Shown piece after piece: positions 20,149 through 27,790 of a stretch of DNA of 64,000 nucleotides. Both the position numbers and the translations under genes were made by a program. The DNA comes from Billgrantia endophytica (GTDB taxonomy: Bacteria; Pseudomonadota; Gammaproteobacteria; Pseudomonadales; Halomonadaceae): contig NZ_PNRF01000032.1 in the NCBI RefSeq assembly GCF_002879615.1, forward strand, positions 1 to 64,000, in the 5' to 3' direction. The notes beneath the pieces were generated by a model that was given only the letters and a program-made list of their open reading frames with translations, was not told where the DNA came from and searched no databases. How positions within the stretch are numbered: the stretch's first letter is position 1; every line of letters begins with the position of its first letter.

Positions 20149-21396
20149 ATGACCCTTTCCCGTTCTGTCGATGACCTGGGGCAACGCCTGATGGAACGGC
20201 TCGATGAGGCGGCAGCCTATTCATTGCCGGGACCGGGCGTTACGCGGCTATATGCTAGTGAGGAGCACCGTCGTTTGCTTCCTCTCCTGTCGTCTTGGAT
20301 GCGTTGCGCCGGGCTCGAACCGGAGCTGGATGCCGTGGGCAATCTGGTGGGGCGCTGTCCCCGGGCACTGGCCGGAGAACCTGCGCTTATCCTTGGTTCT
20401 CATCAAGACTCGGTAATCGAGGGAGGCAAATATGACGGCATGCTGGGCGTTGCCATGCCCTTGCTGGCGCTCGAGGCACTGCGCGAAGAGGGGCGCGAAC
20501 CCAACTGCGCGGTGGAGGTCGTGGCCTTTGGTGACGAGGAGGGCGTGCGCTTCCCTTTCACCCTGGTGGGCAGCCGGGCACTCGCCGGCACGCTGGATCC
20601 GAAGGTGCTGGGAGGTGAAGACGAGGAGGGCGTGACGCTTCGCGAGGCACTGGCGCGTCTCGGGGCCGATACTTCACGACTGGCAGAGGTTACTCGCGAT
20701 CCCGAGCGAGTGCTGGGCTATGTCGAGGTGCATATTGAGCAGGGCCCGGTGCTCGAGAATGAGGGATTGGCGCTGGGAGTGGTGACGGCATTGACGGGCA
20801 TCGAGCGGCACCGCGTGAGGGTATCCGGCAAGGCGGATCATGCCGGCACGACACCCATGGAAGATCGCCGTGATGCGCTGGTGGGAGCCTCGGCGATGGT
20901 GTTGGAAGCCGACAGCCTGCTTCGCCGCCTGGGCAGCCTGGTCGGTGTGATCGGGCAGCTTTCCGTGAGGCCCGGTGCCGTTAACGTCATACCGTCCGAG
21001 GTCGAGTTCACCCTGGAGCTGCGTTCACCGGAACCTGAGAAGCGACTGGCCGGTCGTCGCGAGATCCTTGCTGCCCTGGCCGACATCGCCAAGGAGCGGG
21101 GGCTGGAAATGACCACCGGCCTGAATTACGAGGCTGAGGGAGTCGCTTGCGCTGAGTGGTTGATCCAGGCCCTGGAGCAGGCATGCAGGCAAGAGGGGCA
21201 GCCGACCCGCCGCCTGTTCAGCGGGGCCGGGCATGACGGCCTGGCAATGCATGACCTGACCGATATTGGCATGCTGTTTCTCCGCTGCAGGGATGGGCTG
21301 AGCCATCATCCTGACGAAGCCATCACGGCAGACGATGCTGAGGCAGGAACGCGTGTGATCATGCGTCTGCTTGACAATATGGCCGGAACTCCATGA
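20149..21396 (+). CDS. M20 family amidohydrolase (allantoate / N-carbamoyl-amino-acid hydrolase type)
   Basis: 415 residues. Metal ligands follow the M20 amidohydrolase order: His in LGSHQDSV, Asp in GGKYDGMLGV, Glu pair in FGDEEGVRF, His in GYVEVHIEQGPVLE, His in GLSHHPDEA. The dimerisation lid carries HAGTTPMEDRRDAL. These enzymes cut carbamoyl, ureido or acyl groups from amino acids. There are no hydantoin or allantoin genes beside it, so the substrate is probably an N-substituted amino acid or dipeptide imported by the adjacent ABC system. AGAGGAG precedes the ATG. Confidence 0.88.
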   Translation: MTLSRSVDDLGQRLMERLDEAAAYSLPGPGVTRLYASEEHRRLLPLLSSWMRCAGLEPELDAVGNLVGRCPRALAGEPALILGSHQDSVIEGGKYDGMLGVAMPLLALEALREEGREPNCAVEVVAFGDEEGVRFPFTLVGSRALAGTLDPKVLGGEDEEGVTLREALARLGADTSRLAEVTRDPERVLGYVEVHIEQGPVLENEGLALGVVTALTGIERHRVRVSGKADHAGTTPMEDRRDALVGASAMVLEADSLLRRLGSLVGVIGQLSVRPGAVNVIPSEVEFTLELRSPEPEKRLAGRREILAALADIAKERGLEMTTGLNYEAEGVACAEWLIQALEQACRQEGQPTRRLFSGAGHDGLAMHDLTDIGMLFLRCRDGLSHHPDEAITADDAEAGTRVIMRLLDNMAGTP

Positions 21397-21538
21397 CAAG
21401 GTTGCGGGTACACCAACACACGAAAGTCACGAGTGACTGAGGGGGCCGCGTTCAGCGCTCGCTGGCGCCCAGGCATCAGCGAACCGTATCCCACCTGGGC
21501 GTAAGGAGATCACCCTGACATTCAACTATTGAGGAGAT

Positions 21539-22681
21539 GTGCCGATAAGAAAATATGCCGAAAAAGGCATGTCGAAACCAGTGGTGAATCTTCCTATGAA
21601 TATCACCGATTCCTCGTCCGCCCGAGACGATGTCGAGCGGGGCTCCGCCGTCGAGCAGCACATCGCCGACATCTCCTCCTTGTCCGATGCCATGCTCCGC
21701 GGTGTTGACGCCGCGCTTGAGCAGATCACCGAGGTCAACCGGGCAACCCATCTGCTGTCGGTCAACGCTCGCATCGAAGCGGCGCTGGCCAACGAAGCCG
21801 GAGTAGGGTTCGCCGTGGTGGCCACGGAGATGAAACGGTTGTCCTCCGAAGTCGAAAGCATCACGCAGCAGTTGCGCACGCAGGCTCAACGAACCGGCTC
21901 GCAGATGCGCGACGCCGTGAGTGGGTACGTGACGCAGGTGCGCGATGCCCGATTGTGCGAACTGGCATTGGTCAACATCGACTTGATCGATCGCAATCTG
22001 TACGAGCGCAGTTGCGACGTGCGCTGGTGGGCGACCGATGCGGCCGCCGTCGCCTGTACGCTCGATCCCAGTTCGAGCGCCTGCGCCCATGCCTCGAAGC
22101 GGCTGGGGCAGATCCTGGACTCCTACACGGTGTACATGGATCTGGTGCTGGTCGACTGCGAAGGCCGTGTGCTGGCCAACGGTCGGCCGGCGCAATTCAC
22201 GAGCGAGGGCATGGATGTATCCGACTCCCCCTGGTTCCAGCAAGCCATGGCCACGCACGATGGCAGCGAATTCGGTTTTTTCACCGTGCACGAGTCGGAA
22301 CTGGTCTGCGGCAAGCGTGTGCTGGCCTATTCATGTGCCGTGCGTGAAGGTGGCAAGATCCTCGGCGTACTGGGAATCCTCTTCGATTGGGACGCCCTGG
22401 CGCTGACCATCGTGCGTTGCACGCCCCTGACGGCCGCCGAGTGGACGCGCACACGCGTGTGTATCGTCGACGATCAGGGCCTTGTGCTGGCGGACTCGCA
22501 ATCCGACGGAAACAGCCGTCTGGAGGTCGGCGGCTGGAAATCGCTGTTCGAACAGCCGCGAGGCTCCCTGGTCACGAAGATGGGCGGGCGGGACGTATGC
22601 GTGGCCCATGCGGCATCGCCGGGCTATGAGACCTACCGCACGGGCTGGCATTCGCTGATCCTGCAGTCCATCGATGGCTGA
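21539..22681 (+). CDS. Short soluble methyl-accepting-type sensor with Cache-like domain
   Basis: 380 residues from a GTG behind GAGGAG; an ATG ten codons later is possible. Residues about 40-125 are a shortened chemoreceptor signalling helix (EVNRATHLLSVNARIEAALA, GFAVVATEMKRLSSEVESI) that ends soon after the hairpin-like segment. Residues about 150-380 look like a PDC/Cache sensor (DLVLVDCEGRVLANGRP, SPWFQQAMATHDGSEFGFFT, GGKILGVLGILFDWDAL, WHSLILQSIDG). No membrane span or signal peptide is present, and the domain order (signalling part first, sensor after) is unusual. Cytoplasmic sensing of a small ligand is likely; the output is uncertain. Confidence 0.7.
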   Translation: MPIRKYAEKGMSKPVVNLPMNITDSSSARDDVERGSAVEQHIADISSLSDAMLRGVDAALEQITEVNRATHLLSVNARIEAALANEAGVGFAVVATEMKRLSSEVESITQQLRTQAQRTGSQMRDAVSGYVTQVRDARLCELALVNIDLIDRNLYERSCDVRWWATDAAAVACTLDPSSSACAHASKRLGQILDSYTVYMDLVLVDCEGRVLANGRPAQFTSEGMDVSDSPWFQQAMATHDGSEFGFFTVHESELVCGKRVLAYSCAVREGGKILGVLGILFDWDALALTIVRCTPLTAAEWTRTRVCIVDDQGLVLADSQSDGNSRLEVGGWKSLFEQPRGSLVTKMGGRDVCVAHAASPGYETYRTGWHSLILQSIDG

Positions 22682-22774
22682 CCTCGCCCACGCCGAGGCA
22701 CTTTACCGCCTCGCTTGCGGGACCCAGTGGTTCGGACTTGAGTATCAAGCCTGAACGACCGGAGCTACGAATCG

Positions 22775-22837
22775 ATGACAGTTGCCCAGCTGAAAGCGCT
22801 TGTTTTGCAAGAGGTGAAGCGCCTCTCGCCGCGATAG
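22775..22837 (+). CDS. Possible 20-residue ORF before a terminator
   Basis: ATG with GGAG about ten bases upstream encodes MTVAQLKALVLQEVKRLSPR and stops eight bases before a strong terminator. It is helical and basic. It could be a real mini-protein, a truncated gene start, or chance. Confidence 0.2.
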   Translation: MTVAQLKALVLQEVKRLSPR

Positions 22838-22845
22838 CCGCAACG

Positions 22846-22875
22846 GCCTGGAGGCACCATCCTCCAGGCTTTTTC
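22846..22875 (+). terminator. Intrinsic terminator
   Basis: GCCTGGAGG and CCTCCAGGC pair around a 6-base loop and are followed by TTTTT. It ends transcription from the sensor gene and/or the 20-residue ORF and marks the start of the prophage remnant. Confidence 0.85.
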
Positions 22876-23124
22876 CCTTTCACTCAATTATTTCCTGCCC
22901 CATGCGGATCACGCTGGTATTGGATGGCTCGACCCCTATATAGGAGGGTGCGGGGTTTGGTGGAAATATAAAATTATCAGCGGCTTACGTACGTGGCCCC
23001 GTGATAAGTCGACTGGGAACGACCGGAAGAGTAGCGCTGCCGTCTGGCATGCGCCACGATTCGGTCACGTGAGTATCACGCGCTATGCTGGCATAGCAGG
23101 TGGTATTCGGAGGCTTCACCAAAA

Positions 23125-23153
23125 CAAAAAAGCCCGCCCCTTGCGGGCCGGGC
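23125..23153 (-). terminator. Intrinsic terminator of the minus-strand phage genes
   Basis: On the minus strand GCCCGGCCCGC pairs with GGGCGGGC and is followed by TTTTTTG. It lies directly after the small ORF that ends at 23,157 and closes the tail-gene transcription unit. Confidence 0.8.
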
Positions 23154-23156
23154 TGA

Positions 23157-23369
23157 TCATTGCTTCCATGTCTCGCTCTCCACGAACGTCCTGTTCGTGC
23201 ATCCCTGGCTCATCGAGCCGCCCGGGCCCGGCAGGCTTCCTTGCGTTACCCATACACAGTGACAGCTATCGCACGAGGTTGACCTAACCTGGGTTATGAA
23301 CTCGTGTAAGTGATTGCCGGCACGCCACGTAGGCAATCTCCTACAAAACCAGCCGCGATATGGCTGCAT
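23157..23369 (-). CDS. Possible small Cys-rich phage ORF
   Basis: About 70 residues from the ATG at 23369, with C-rich centre (STSCDSCHCVWVTQG) and tail NRTFVESETWKQ. Its stop is followed at once by a terminator and it lies downstream of the tail-tip remnant, where phages often have a small accessory gene. No ribosome site or known domain supports it, so this is tentative. Confidence 0.3.
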   Translation of the reverse strand: MQPYRGWFCRRLPTWRAGNHLHEFITQVRSTSCDSCHCVWVTQGSLPGPGGSMSQGCTNRTFVESETWKQ

Positions 23370-23494
23370 CGCCTGGCCGCCCCGGCAGGTTACAGTCGCG
23401 GCAGGAGAAGATTGCCAAGGACGGCACACATCGCGTGAAAGGGGCCGGCCGCTCGGCTGGACCCTTGTCCCGTTACCCGGCACCACATCTCTGC

Positions 23495-24246
23495 TCACGG
23501 CGCCACCGCATCATCATTCTCATACACTCGCGCATCGTAGTTGACCGCCTCGACGCTGACGCTCACCATTCCCTGGGGCTGTATCGAGCGTATCAGCACC
23601 GGATAGCTCCAACGTTCAACCGTTCCGAATAGCAGGTGCGGCGGCTCGTGGTATCGGTTACCTCCGGTATCTCGCTCATCAGCGCAATGACGTAGTGGTC
23701 GTTGTCCCCAGGCTGCGCTGGCCACGGCCCCGAGGTCGTGCCATCCGGGCGGCGCCAGGCGATGACAAAGCCCTGCCCAGGCCGGGCCAGCTCGTCCCAC
23801 TGCAGCGGCTCCGACACCATCAAATGCACATTATTGCCGTCGACATTCACGTCATCGATCAGCATCGACTGGGCATAGCCCGGCACGTCGTCAGCCACCG
23901 CGCAGTAGCTGAGGTAGCGAGAGTTGAGCGCGTCCATCTCTGTCGACCACTGATACTGCCAGCGCACATAGCGAACCGCCGTCGCTCTCGCATGCCCAGC
24001 CGCCAGGCCCGGGTGCGGTTGGTCACCCCCTCGATGCGCATCTGTTCGTTGTGGAATCCCTGATCGCCAGGCAGCCGACACTCGACGGTCTCCCACGTCC
24101 AGGTCTGTGAGTCGAAATACTCGACATCAACACCGTCGATATCGTCATCGGTATAGCCGACGGATCTCGCCACGTGCCGTACTCATGCCGCGATGGAGCG
24201 CGTCGGCTGCAGCGTATCGTCAGCGGGGGAAGCCGCGTCAGTGTGA
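23495..24246 (-). pseudogene. Phage tail-tip (TipJ-like) protein, C-terminal part, frameshifted
   Basis: Three reading frames in succession give one continuous tail-protein-like sequence: an upstream piece LTRLPPLTIRCSRRAPSRHE, then SVGYTDDDIDGVDVEYFDSQ and TNRTRAWRLGMRERR, a shift near 23,980 to VRYVRWQYQWSTEMDALNSR and LSYCAVADDVPGYAQSMLID, and a shift near 23,640 to RWSYPVLIRSIQPQGMVSVS ending VEAVNYDARVYEND. The content matches the C-terminal region of central tail-tip/host-specificity proteins of siphophages. The N-terminal part is missing and at least two frameshifts are present, so the gene is dead. Confidence 0.7.
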
Positions 24247-24460
24247 AACCCGATGGCGATATCGCATTTGGCAGCCACGTTCACCGCATCCCTCAGAGGC
24301 AGGTTTTCTCCCGGGTCACCATCCAGTAGGTGGCGGATACCCAATGCTGCCAACTCGCCGCTGAGCAGATCGCGGAATTCGAGCACGATATCTGACTCTC
24401 GGCGGCCATTGGCCACAATGCCAGGATCCGTGTCGCTATGCCCGGCAGAACAGTGCGCGC
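24183..24460 (-). pseudogene. N-acetylmuramoyl-L-alanine amidase (endolysin) fragment
   Basis: The frame reads HCSAGHSDTDPGIVANGRR, ESDIVLEFRDLLSGELAALG, GENLPLRDAVNVAAKCDIAI, GFHTDAASPADD: the N-terminal half of an Amidase_3 zinc amidase (metal His in AGHSDTDPG, Glu in RRESDIVLEF, second His in GFHTDAA). No good start codon is in phase, and after the second His the sequence runs into the tail-tip remnant in another phase near 24,245, so this is a fusion of two broken genes. Confidence 0.65.
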
Positions 24461-24519
24461 CTGAGGCGGCGCAGCAGGAATGGTCGCCACCTCGGTAATC
24501 CAGCGAATCATGATGACCC

Positions 24520-24550
24520 CAGAAAGAAGAAAGCCCGTCTGGAGGCGGGC
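24520..24550 (-). terminator. Intrinsic terminator
   Basis: On the minus strand GCCCG and CGGGC pair around an 8-base loop and are followed by TTTCTTCTTTC. It lies upstream of the amidase fragment on that strand and belonged to a gene now lost. Confidence 0.55.
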
Positions 24551-24651
24551 AAAGCGTCGAGAGAACACGGGGGAAACAAAACAGCAGGGCCGCTTGACCA
24601 ATATGCGGCAGCGATCCATACCTAAACGAGACCCATGACGAGGAGCTTCAA

Positions 24652-24834
24652 ATGCTACGTTTACTCGTGCTAGCAGCCGGCGCCTACTGGTTGCGGAAAC
24701 CTGAAAACCGTGAGCTTGCCACCCGGAAAGTGAAAGAGGGTTGGGATAACGTGGTACACGGCAGCGACAGGCGTCAGCGTGACGTTAGCAAGCGCAACTC
24801 ACCAGGGCACACGTACGACGAGAAGGATCTGTAG
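24652..24834 (+). CDS. Small basic protein with WLRKPxNR motif (first of two)
   Basis: 60 residues from an ATG with GAGGAG six bases upstream. A short hydrophobic start (MLRLLVLAAGAYWLRKPENR) is followed by a helical basic/acidic region (TRKVKEGWDNVVHGSDRR) and a polar tail. The next ORF, 28 bases on, repeats the layout, so the two look like diverged copies. Function unknown; no family recognised. They lie inside the prophage remnant but have their own ribosome sites. Confidence 0.5.
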   Translation: MLRLLVLAAGAYWLRKPENRELATRKVKEGWDNVVHGSDRRQRDVSKRNSPGHTYDEKDL

Positions 24835-24862
24835 CGATCAGCCGACACTTGCGGAGGTCACA

Positions 24863-25012
24863 ATGCGGAAATGGATTTTGCTGGCCATCTTCAATTGGCT
24901 GCGGAAGCCGGCGAACCGCCAGAAAGTGAAGCGCGCGGTCAACCGGGCAATGAAAGGTGGGCAAGACAGGCGACCGCCAGACCCTCCACCAGGTCGTCGA
25001 CCCGGGTCATAG
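24863..25012 (+). CDS. Small basic protein with WLRKPxNR motif (second of two)
   Basis: 49 residues from an ATG with GGAGG six bases upstream: MRKWILLAIFNWLRKPANR, KVKRAVNRAMKGG, then a Pro/Arg-rich end. It shares a hydrophobic start and the WLRKPxNR motif with the ORF just upstream and is probably co-transcribed. Unknown function. Confidence 0.5.
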   Translation: MRKWILLAIFNWLRKPANRQKVKRAVNRAMKGGQDRRPPDPPPGRRPGS

Positions 25013-25124
25013 TCGAGTTGCAAGCAAAAGGCCCAGCCGATGAGGGCAGGGCCAGGAAGTCAGTGCTGATGAGAGTGCAGCTCGGCACAGCTTGGCAATG
25101 AGCTATCTACAGACCTTCAATTAG

Positions 25125-25616
25125 TCAAGCCGCATTTTTCAGGTCATTCCGCATGGCCCGATTCACCTTCCTGGCGACCTTGGCCACCGGTGTCATGGCC
25201 TCGTCCTCGAGCTCGGAAATGATTCTGCCTAGCCGGGCCCATACTTGCTCCCATCCGTCGCGCTGCCAGTTGTAGCTGACGATCTTCACGCCCAGCCAGT
25301 CGTTTGCCCGTCGGTTTCCCGCTGAGATGAAGCGGGTTGCTGAGTGGGAGCGGATCGTGAGCCAGGCAGCCAAGAGAGACTGTGCGATGTTCTGGGCGGC
25401 TCGCGGGGAAACGGATGTCAGTTTAGAGCGCCACGGCATCCATACCGTCGTCGAGTGGAGCCGCACAAGTCGCGGTGGTCGGCAGTACGACCTGATCGCT
25501 GCAACCGGAGCGCAGGACGAAACGCCGATGTGCTCGTCGATATACGGATTATGTGAATAACCCGCCGCCTCAAGTACGGCACAGCACCGAGCCCGACGTC
25601 GGACGAGGCGCCTCAA
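25125..25616 (-). CDS. Doubtful ORF; C-terminal part looks protein-like
   Basis: The last 60 residues (WLGVKIVSYNWQRDGWEQVW, LGRIISELEDEAMTPVAKVA, RKVNRAMRNDLKNAA) have natural helical composition, but the N-terminal two thirds do not, and a plus-strand frame covers that part. It may be the tail of a truncated phage gene. Confidence 0.25.
   Translation of the reverse strand: MRRLVRRRARCCAVLEAAGYSHNPYIDEHIGVSSCAPVAAIRSYCRPPRLVRLHSTTVWMPWRSKLTSVSPRAAQNIAQSLLAAWLTIRSHSATRFISAGNRRANDWLGVKIVSYNWQRDGWEQVWARLGRIISELEDEAMTPVAKVARKVNRAMRNDLKNAA
25327..25560 (+). CDS. Doubtful ORF, possible small phage protein
   Basis: 77 residues (EWERIVSQAAKRDCAMFWAA, HGIHTVVEWSRTSRGGRQYD) with plausible composition but no clear ribosome site, overlapping the minus-strand frame. 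Only one of the two is likely to be real. Confidence 0.25.
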   Translation: MKRVAEWERIVSQAAKRDCAMFWAARGETDVSLERHGIHTVVEWSRTSRGGRQYDLIAATGAQDETPMCSSIYGLCE

Positions 25617-25677
25617 TCACTACTGACAGGGACGGTTTGAGCAAGAGGTGATGAAGTATCTTCCTGAGAAATGAAAA

Positions 25678-25708
25678 GCCGCCCATCAGAAACTGTCTGA
25701 TGGGCGGC
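25678..25708 (-). terminator. Intrinsic terminator of acidic-protein gene copy 2
   Basis: A 13-bp perfect stem (GCCGCCCATCAGA / TCTGATGGGCGGC) with TTTT following on the minus strand. The core GCCGCCCATCAG is shared with the terminator at 9,095. Confidence 0.85.
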
Positions 25709-25729
25709 GGTCCAGACTAGGAAGGAGAG

Positions 25730-25972
25730 TTAGAAGTCTTCTTCTTCAGGCTCCTCTGCTTCACTCTCTTCTTCCCATTCTGCCTCTTCTTCATCTGCAC
25801 CGTGGACATCTTGGTCGTCAAAAGTATCCTCTTGGCTAGGCTCAAAAGTCTCCTCTTGACCGGGTGCTGTAGTTGCTTCTTCTTCGGCTTCACCGAAGGC
25901 CAGCGGGCTGGCGATCAGGCCGAAAGAGATACCGAGAATACCGAGTTTTTTGAGAAATTCCTTGGGCATCAT
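25730..25972 (-). CDS. Small secreted Glu/Asp-rich protein (copy 2)
   Basis: 80 residues. Signal peptide differs from the copy at 9,150 by one residue in the first 27 (MMPKEFLKKLGILGISFGLI then ASPLAFG). The mature part is acidic but less repetitive (APGQEETFEPSQEDTFDDQD, ADEEEAEWEEESEAEEPEEE, DF). The signal-coding DNA and terminator are almost identical between copies while the mature regions have diverged, pointing to duplication followed by fast change of a low-complexity tail. Function unknown. Confidence 0.75.
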   Translation of the reverse strand: MMPKEFLKKLGILGISFGLIASPLAFGEAEEEATTAPGQEETFEPSQEDTFDDQDVHGADEEEAEWEEESEAEEPEEEDF

Positions 25973-26293
25973 GTTTTCATCTCCTTGAAATATTGGGGAT
26001 TTATTTCACTCCCCAGCAGAGGCTTTATGGCCTCATCTTCACCTCCATGCTGAGCCAGAGAGACTCAACACAGCTTGTGATCTGATAGTTTGTTTGAGTT
26101 CAAAACTTATACATGGTTCAGATATTCTCCACGTAATATATAGCTGTTTCTTTTCAATGCGCTATAAATATTCATGCTTCCGTTCTGATCTGTATTCCCG
26201 ATAATTCAGTGAAGGTATATGATGAATGTATAAAAGAAATACACCTTTCTCAACCACCAGAATTTGGATGCTCCCCTAATTGAACCAATCAAC
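25973..26293. other. AT-rich region without a gene
   Basis: Low-GC DNA, presumably the promoter of the acidic-protein gene on the left. No supported coding sequence. Confidence 0.4.
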
Positions 26294-26320
26294 CCGCCGC
26301 CCCCATTGAGGCGGTTTTTT
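26294..26320 (+). terminator. Intrinsic terminator just before a phage ORF
   Basis: CCGCC and GGCGG pair and are followed by TTTTTT. It is followed after 4 bases by CCTGGAGAGATC and the ATG at 26,337, a layout repeated at 26,983. Confidence 0.7.
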
Positions 26321-26336
26321 CGTTCCTGGAGAGATC

Positions 26337-26648
26337 ATGACCACCACCGCCCCGGCCCGAGAGGCCGACCACATCCAAGACCAGCTCTGCGCCCGGATCG
26401 ATGATCTGGAGCGAGAGAAGCAAGCGTTGCTGGACAAAAACGACCGGATGCGCCTGGAGGCACAGAGCCACGCCCAGGAAACCCGGACTCATCGCGCCAC
26501 AGTCCACGATATCTACCAGATCGTCACCGGAGCAACCGGTGAGCCGGGCAACTGGAATGGAGCCGAGCCAGTGCGGAAAGCCTTCGGCCAGCTGCTCAAG
26601 GACAACGCCGAGATCCGGCGGCAACTGGCAATGATGAAGTGCGCCTAG
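26337..26648 (+). CDS. Small coiled-coil phage protein of unknown function
   Basis: 103 residues. A short Thr/Ala-rich start is followed by a coiled coil (DQLCARIDDLEREKQALLDK, RMRLEAQSHAQETRTHRAT), then a segment VTGATGEPGNWNGAEPVRKA and a helical end (LLKDNAEIRRQLAMMK). GGAGA lies at normal distance before the ATG, and an intrinsic terminator sits directly upstream, as is common for phage accessory (moron) genes. No function can be assigned. Confidence 0.6.
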   Translation: MTTTAPAREADHIQDQLCARIDDLEREKQALLDKNDRMRLEAQSHAQETRTHRATVHDIYQIVTGATGEPGNWNGAEPVRKAFGQLLKDNAEIRRQLAMMKCA

Positions 26649-26686
26649 AGCATAGTGGTGTTGGAGCCGCTCTGTCAGGCTGACCC

Positions 26687-26911
26687 TCAATCCTCAGGCT
26701 GCGCTGACCTGAACAGCTCCCACTCGTCGATCATGCGGCCATCGGGCAGCCGGCAGTAGCCGGTCACACCGCCATCTACCTGCCGCATTTCTGAATCACC
26801 ACCGATGCTCTCGCAGTACTCCGATGCCGGGTTTGCCGTCCCTACGCTCGGGCTGTCCTGCGTAGCGCACGCGGCGAGAGGCAGCACGGCAACAATCATC
26901 AACTTTTTCAT
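26687..26911 (-). CDS. DUF333 small lipoprotein
   Basis: 74 residues. A lipoprotein signal (MKKLMIVAVLPLAAC, lipobox LAAC) is followed by the DUF333 core: ANPASEYCESIGGDSEM, GVTGYCRLPDGRMIDEWELF. The two core cysteines are probably disulfide-bonded. The family is common in gammaproteobacterial envelopes and phages; its role is unknown. The ATG at 26911 is chosen because it gives a perfect signal peptide; the longer frame upstream does not. Confidence 0.8.
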   Translation of the reverse strand: MKKLMIVAVLPLAACATQDSPSVGTANPASEYCESIGGDSEMRQVDGGVTGYCRLPDGRMIDEWELFRSAQPED

Positions 26912-26982
26912 CACGTCCACGTCCTGGCTGTGTTTGCTCGTTTGAGTATGCGCGGGAAGAGGGCTTGGCGCGAATACAGATA

Positions 26983-27003
26983 GCCGCCGAGGGCGGTTTT
27001 TTA
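26983..27003 (+). terminator. Intrinsic terminator just before the integrase-like gene
   Basis: CCGCC - GAG - GGCGG followed by TTTTTTATT. CCTGGAGGATGC and the ATG at 27,019 come next. Confidence 0.75.
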
Positions 27004-27018
27004 TTGCCTGGAGGATGC

Positions 27019-27723
27019 ATGAACAAGGCGCTTTACACCTACGCCGAAGCTGCCCACCTCTTGTCGTTCCGATGCAAAAGGACAATCGAGCGCCTGGTGG
27101 AGAGCGGTGAGCTTAATGTCGTCTATCCGCGCCCCAGGAGCCCGCGCATCTCGGCGGCAGAGATCGATCGCTATGTGCAGTCATTGAGCGGCCCCTATAC
27201 TGGTGCGGTCACGGGGTCGCATACGTCCATCCGGGAGAAAGGCGTATGCAAAACATTCGATGAGGTGGTGCTGGCCTACCTGACTCAGCATAAGACCAGG
27301 ACTCCCATGGCCAAGCGCAAATCGATGGCTCGGCCGCTTTATCGGGCGTTCGCTGGGCGGGACATGGCTGGCATCACTGACGTCGATGTACGGCAGTATG
27401 TGATGGATCGGCTGGAGTCGGTCAAGGAAGCGACGGTCAATAAGGAGATTGGACTGTTCGCCGCGGCGTGCAACGGGTGCCGTGAGCATAAAGGATGGAA
27501 TATCCCGAACCCGGTTGCCGGGAAGAGTTGCTTTCGTACCGCTGGGGATAAGCCAGGAAAGTTCGAAAAATTCACTAGGGTGGCGCCCCCACCAGGATTC
27601 GAACCTGGGGCCTTCCCCTTAGGAGGGGGACGCTCTATCCAGCTGAGCTATGGGGGCGCAACGGCTGCGCATTATAAGGGCTTGGGGCGGCAAGATAAAC
27701 CACCCTGGCGTGTGCTTGCCTGA
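27019..27723 (+). pseudogene. Truncated phage integrase with N-terminal HTH domain
   Basis: From an ATG behind GGAGG. Residues 1-60 form an excisionase-like HTH (YTYAEAAHLLSFRCKRTIER, RISAAEIDRYVQS). Residues about 75-180 match the SAM-like core-binding domain of tyrosine recombinases (RPLYRAFAGRDMAGITDVDV, ESVKEATVNKEIGLFAAACN, WNIPNPVAGK). The catalytic domain (R...HxxR...Y) is absent: shortly after NPVAGK the frame reaches the tRNA-Arg gene and simply reads through it (from about residue 188) to 27,723. It cannot recombine DNA. It marks the tRNA-proximal end of the prophage remnant. Confidence 0.7.
27581..27657 (-). tRNA. tRNA-Arg (anticodon CCT)
   Basis: 77 bases on the minus strand with CCA encoded. 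Acceptor stem GCCCCCA pairs with TGGGGGC, discriminator G; D arm GCTCAGCTGGATAGAGC; anticodon loop CTCCTAA on a TCCCC/GGGGA stem gives CCT; T arm CCAGG-TTCGAAT-CCTGG. tRNA-Arg(CCT) is a frequent phage attachment site, in keeping with the integrase fragment abutting its 3' end. Confidence 0.95.
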
Positions 27724-27790
27724 CCGACATCACCCGAGAGCGGTGGGCATGGTGCAATATCCGGGCAATCACGACATACGAGGAGTCCAC

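Noticed and set aside
25012-25125. Shared VNRAM motif between the ORF ending at 25,012 and the minus-strand ORF at 25,125
   Set aside because: Only five residues, on opposite strands; probably coincidence.
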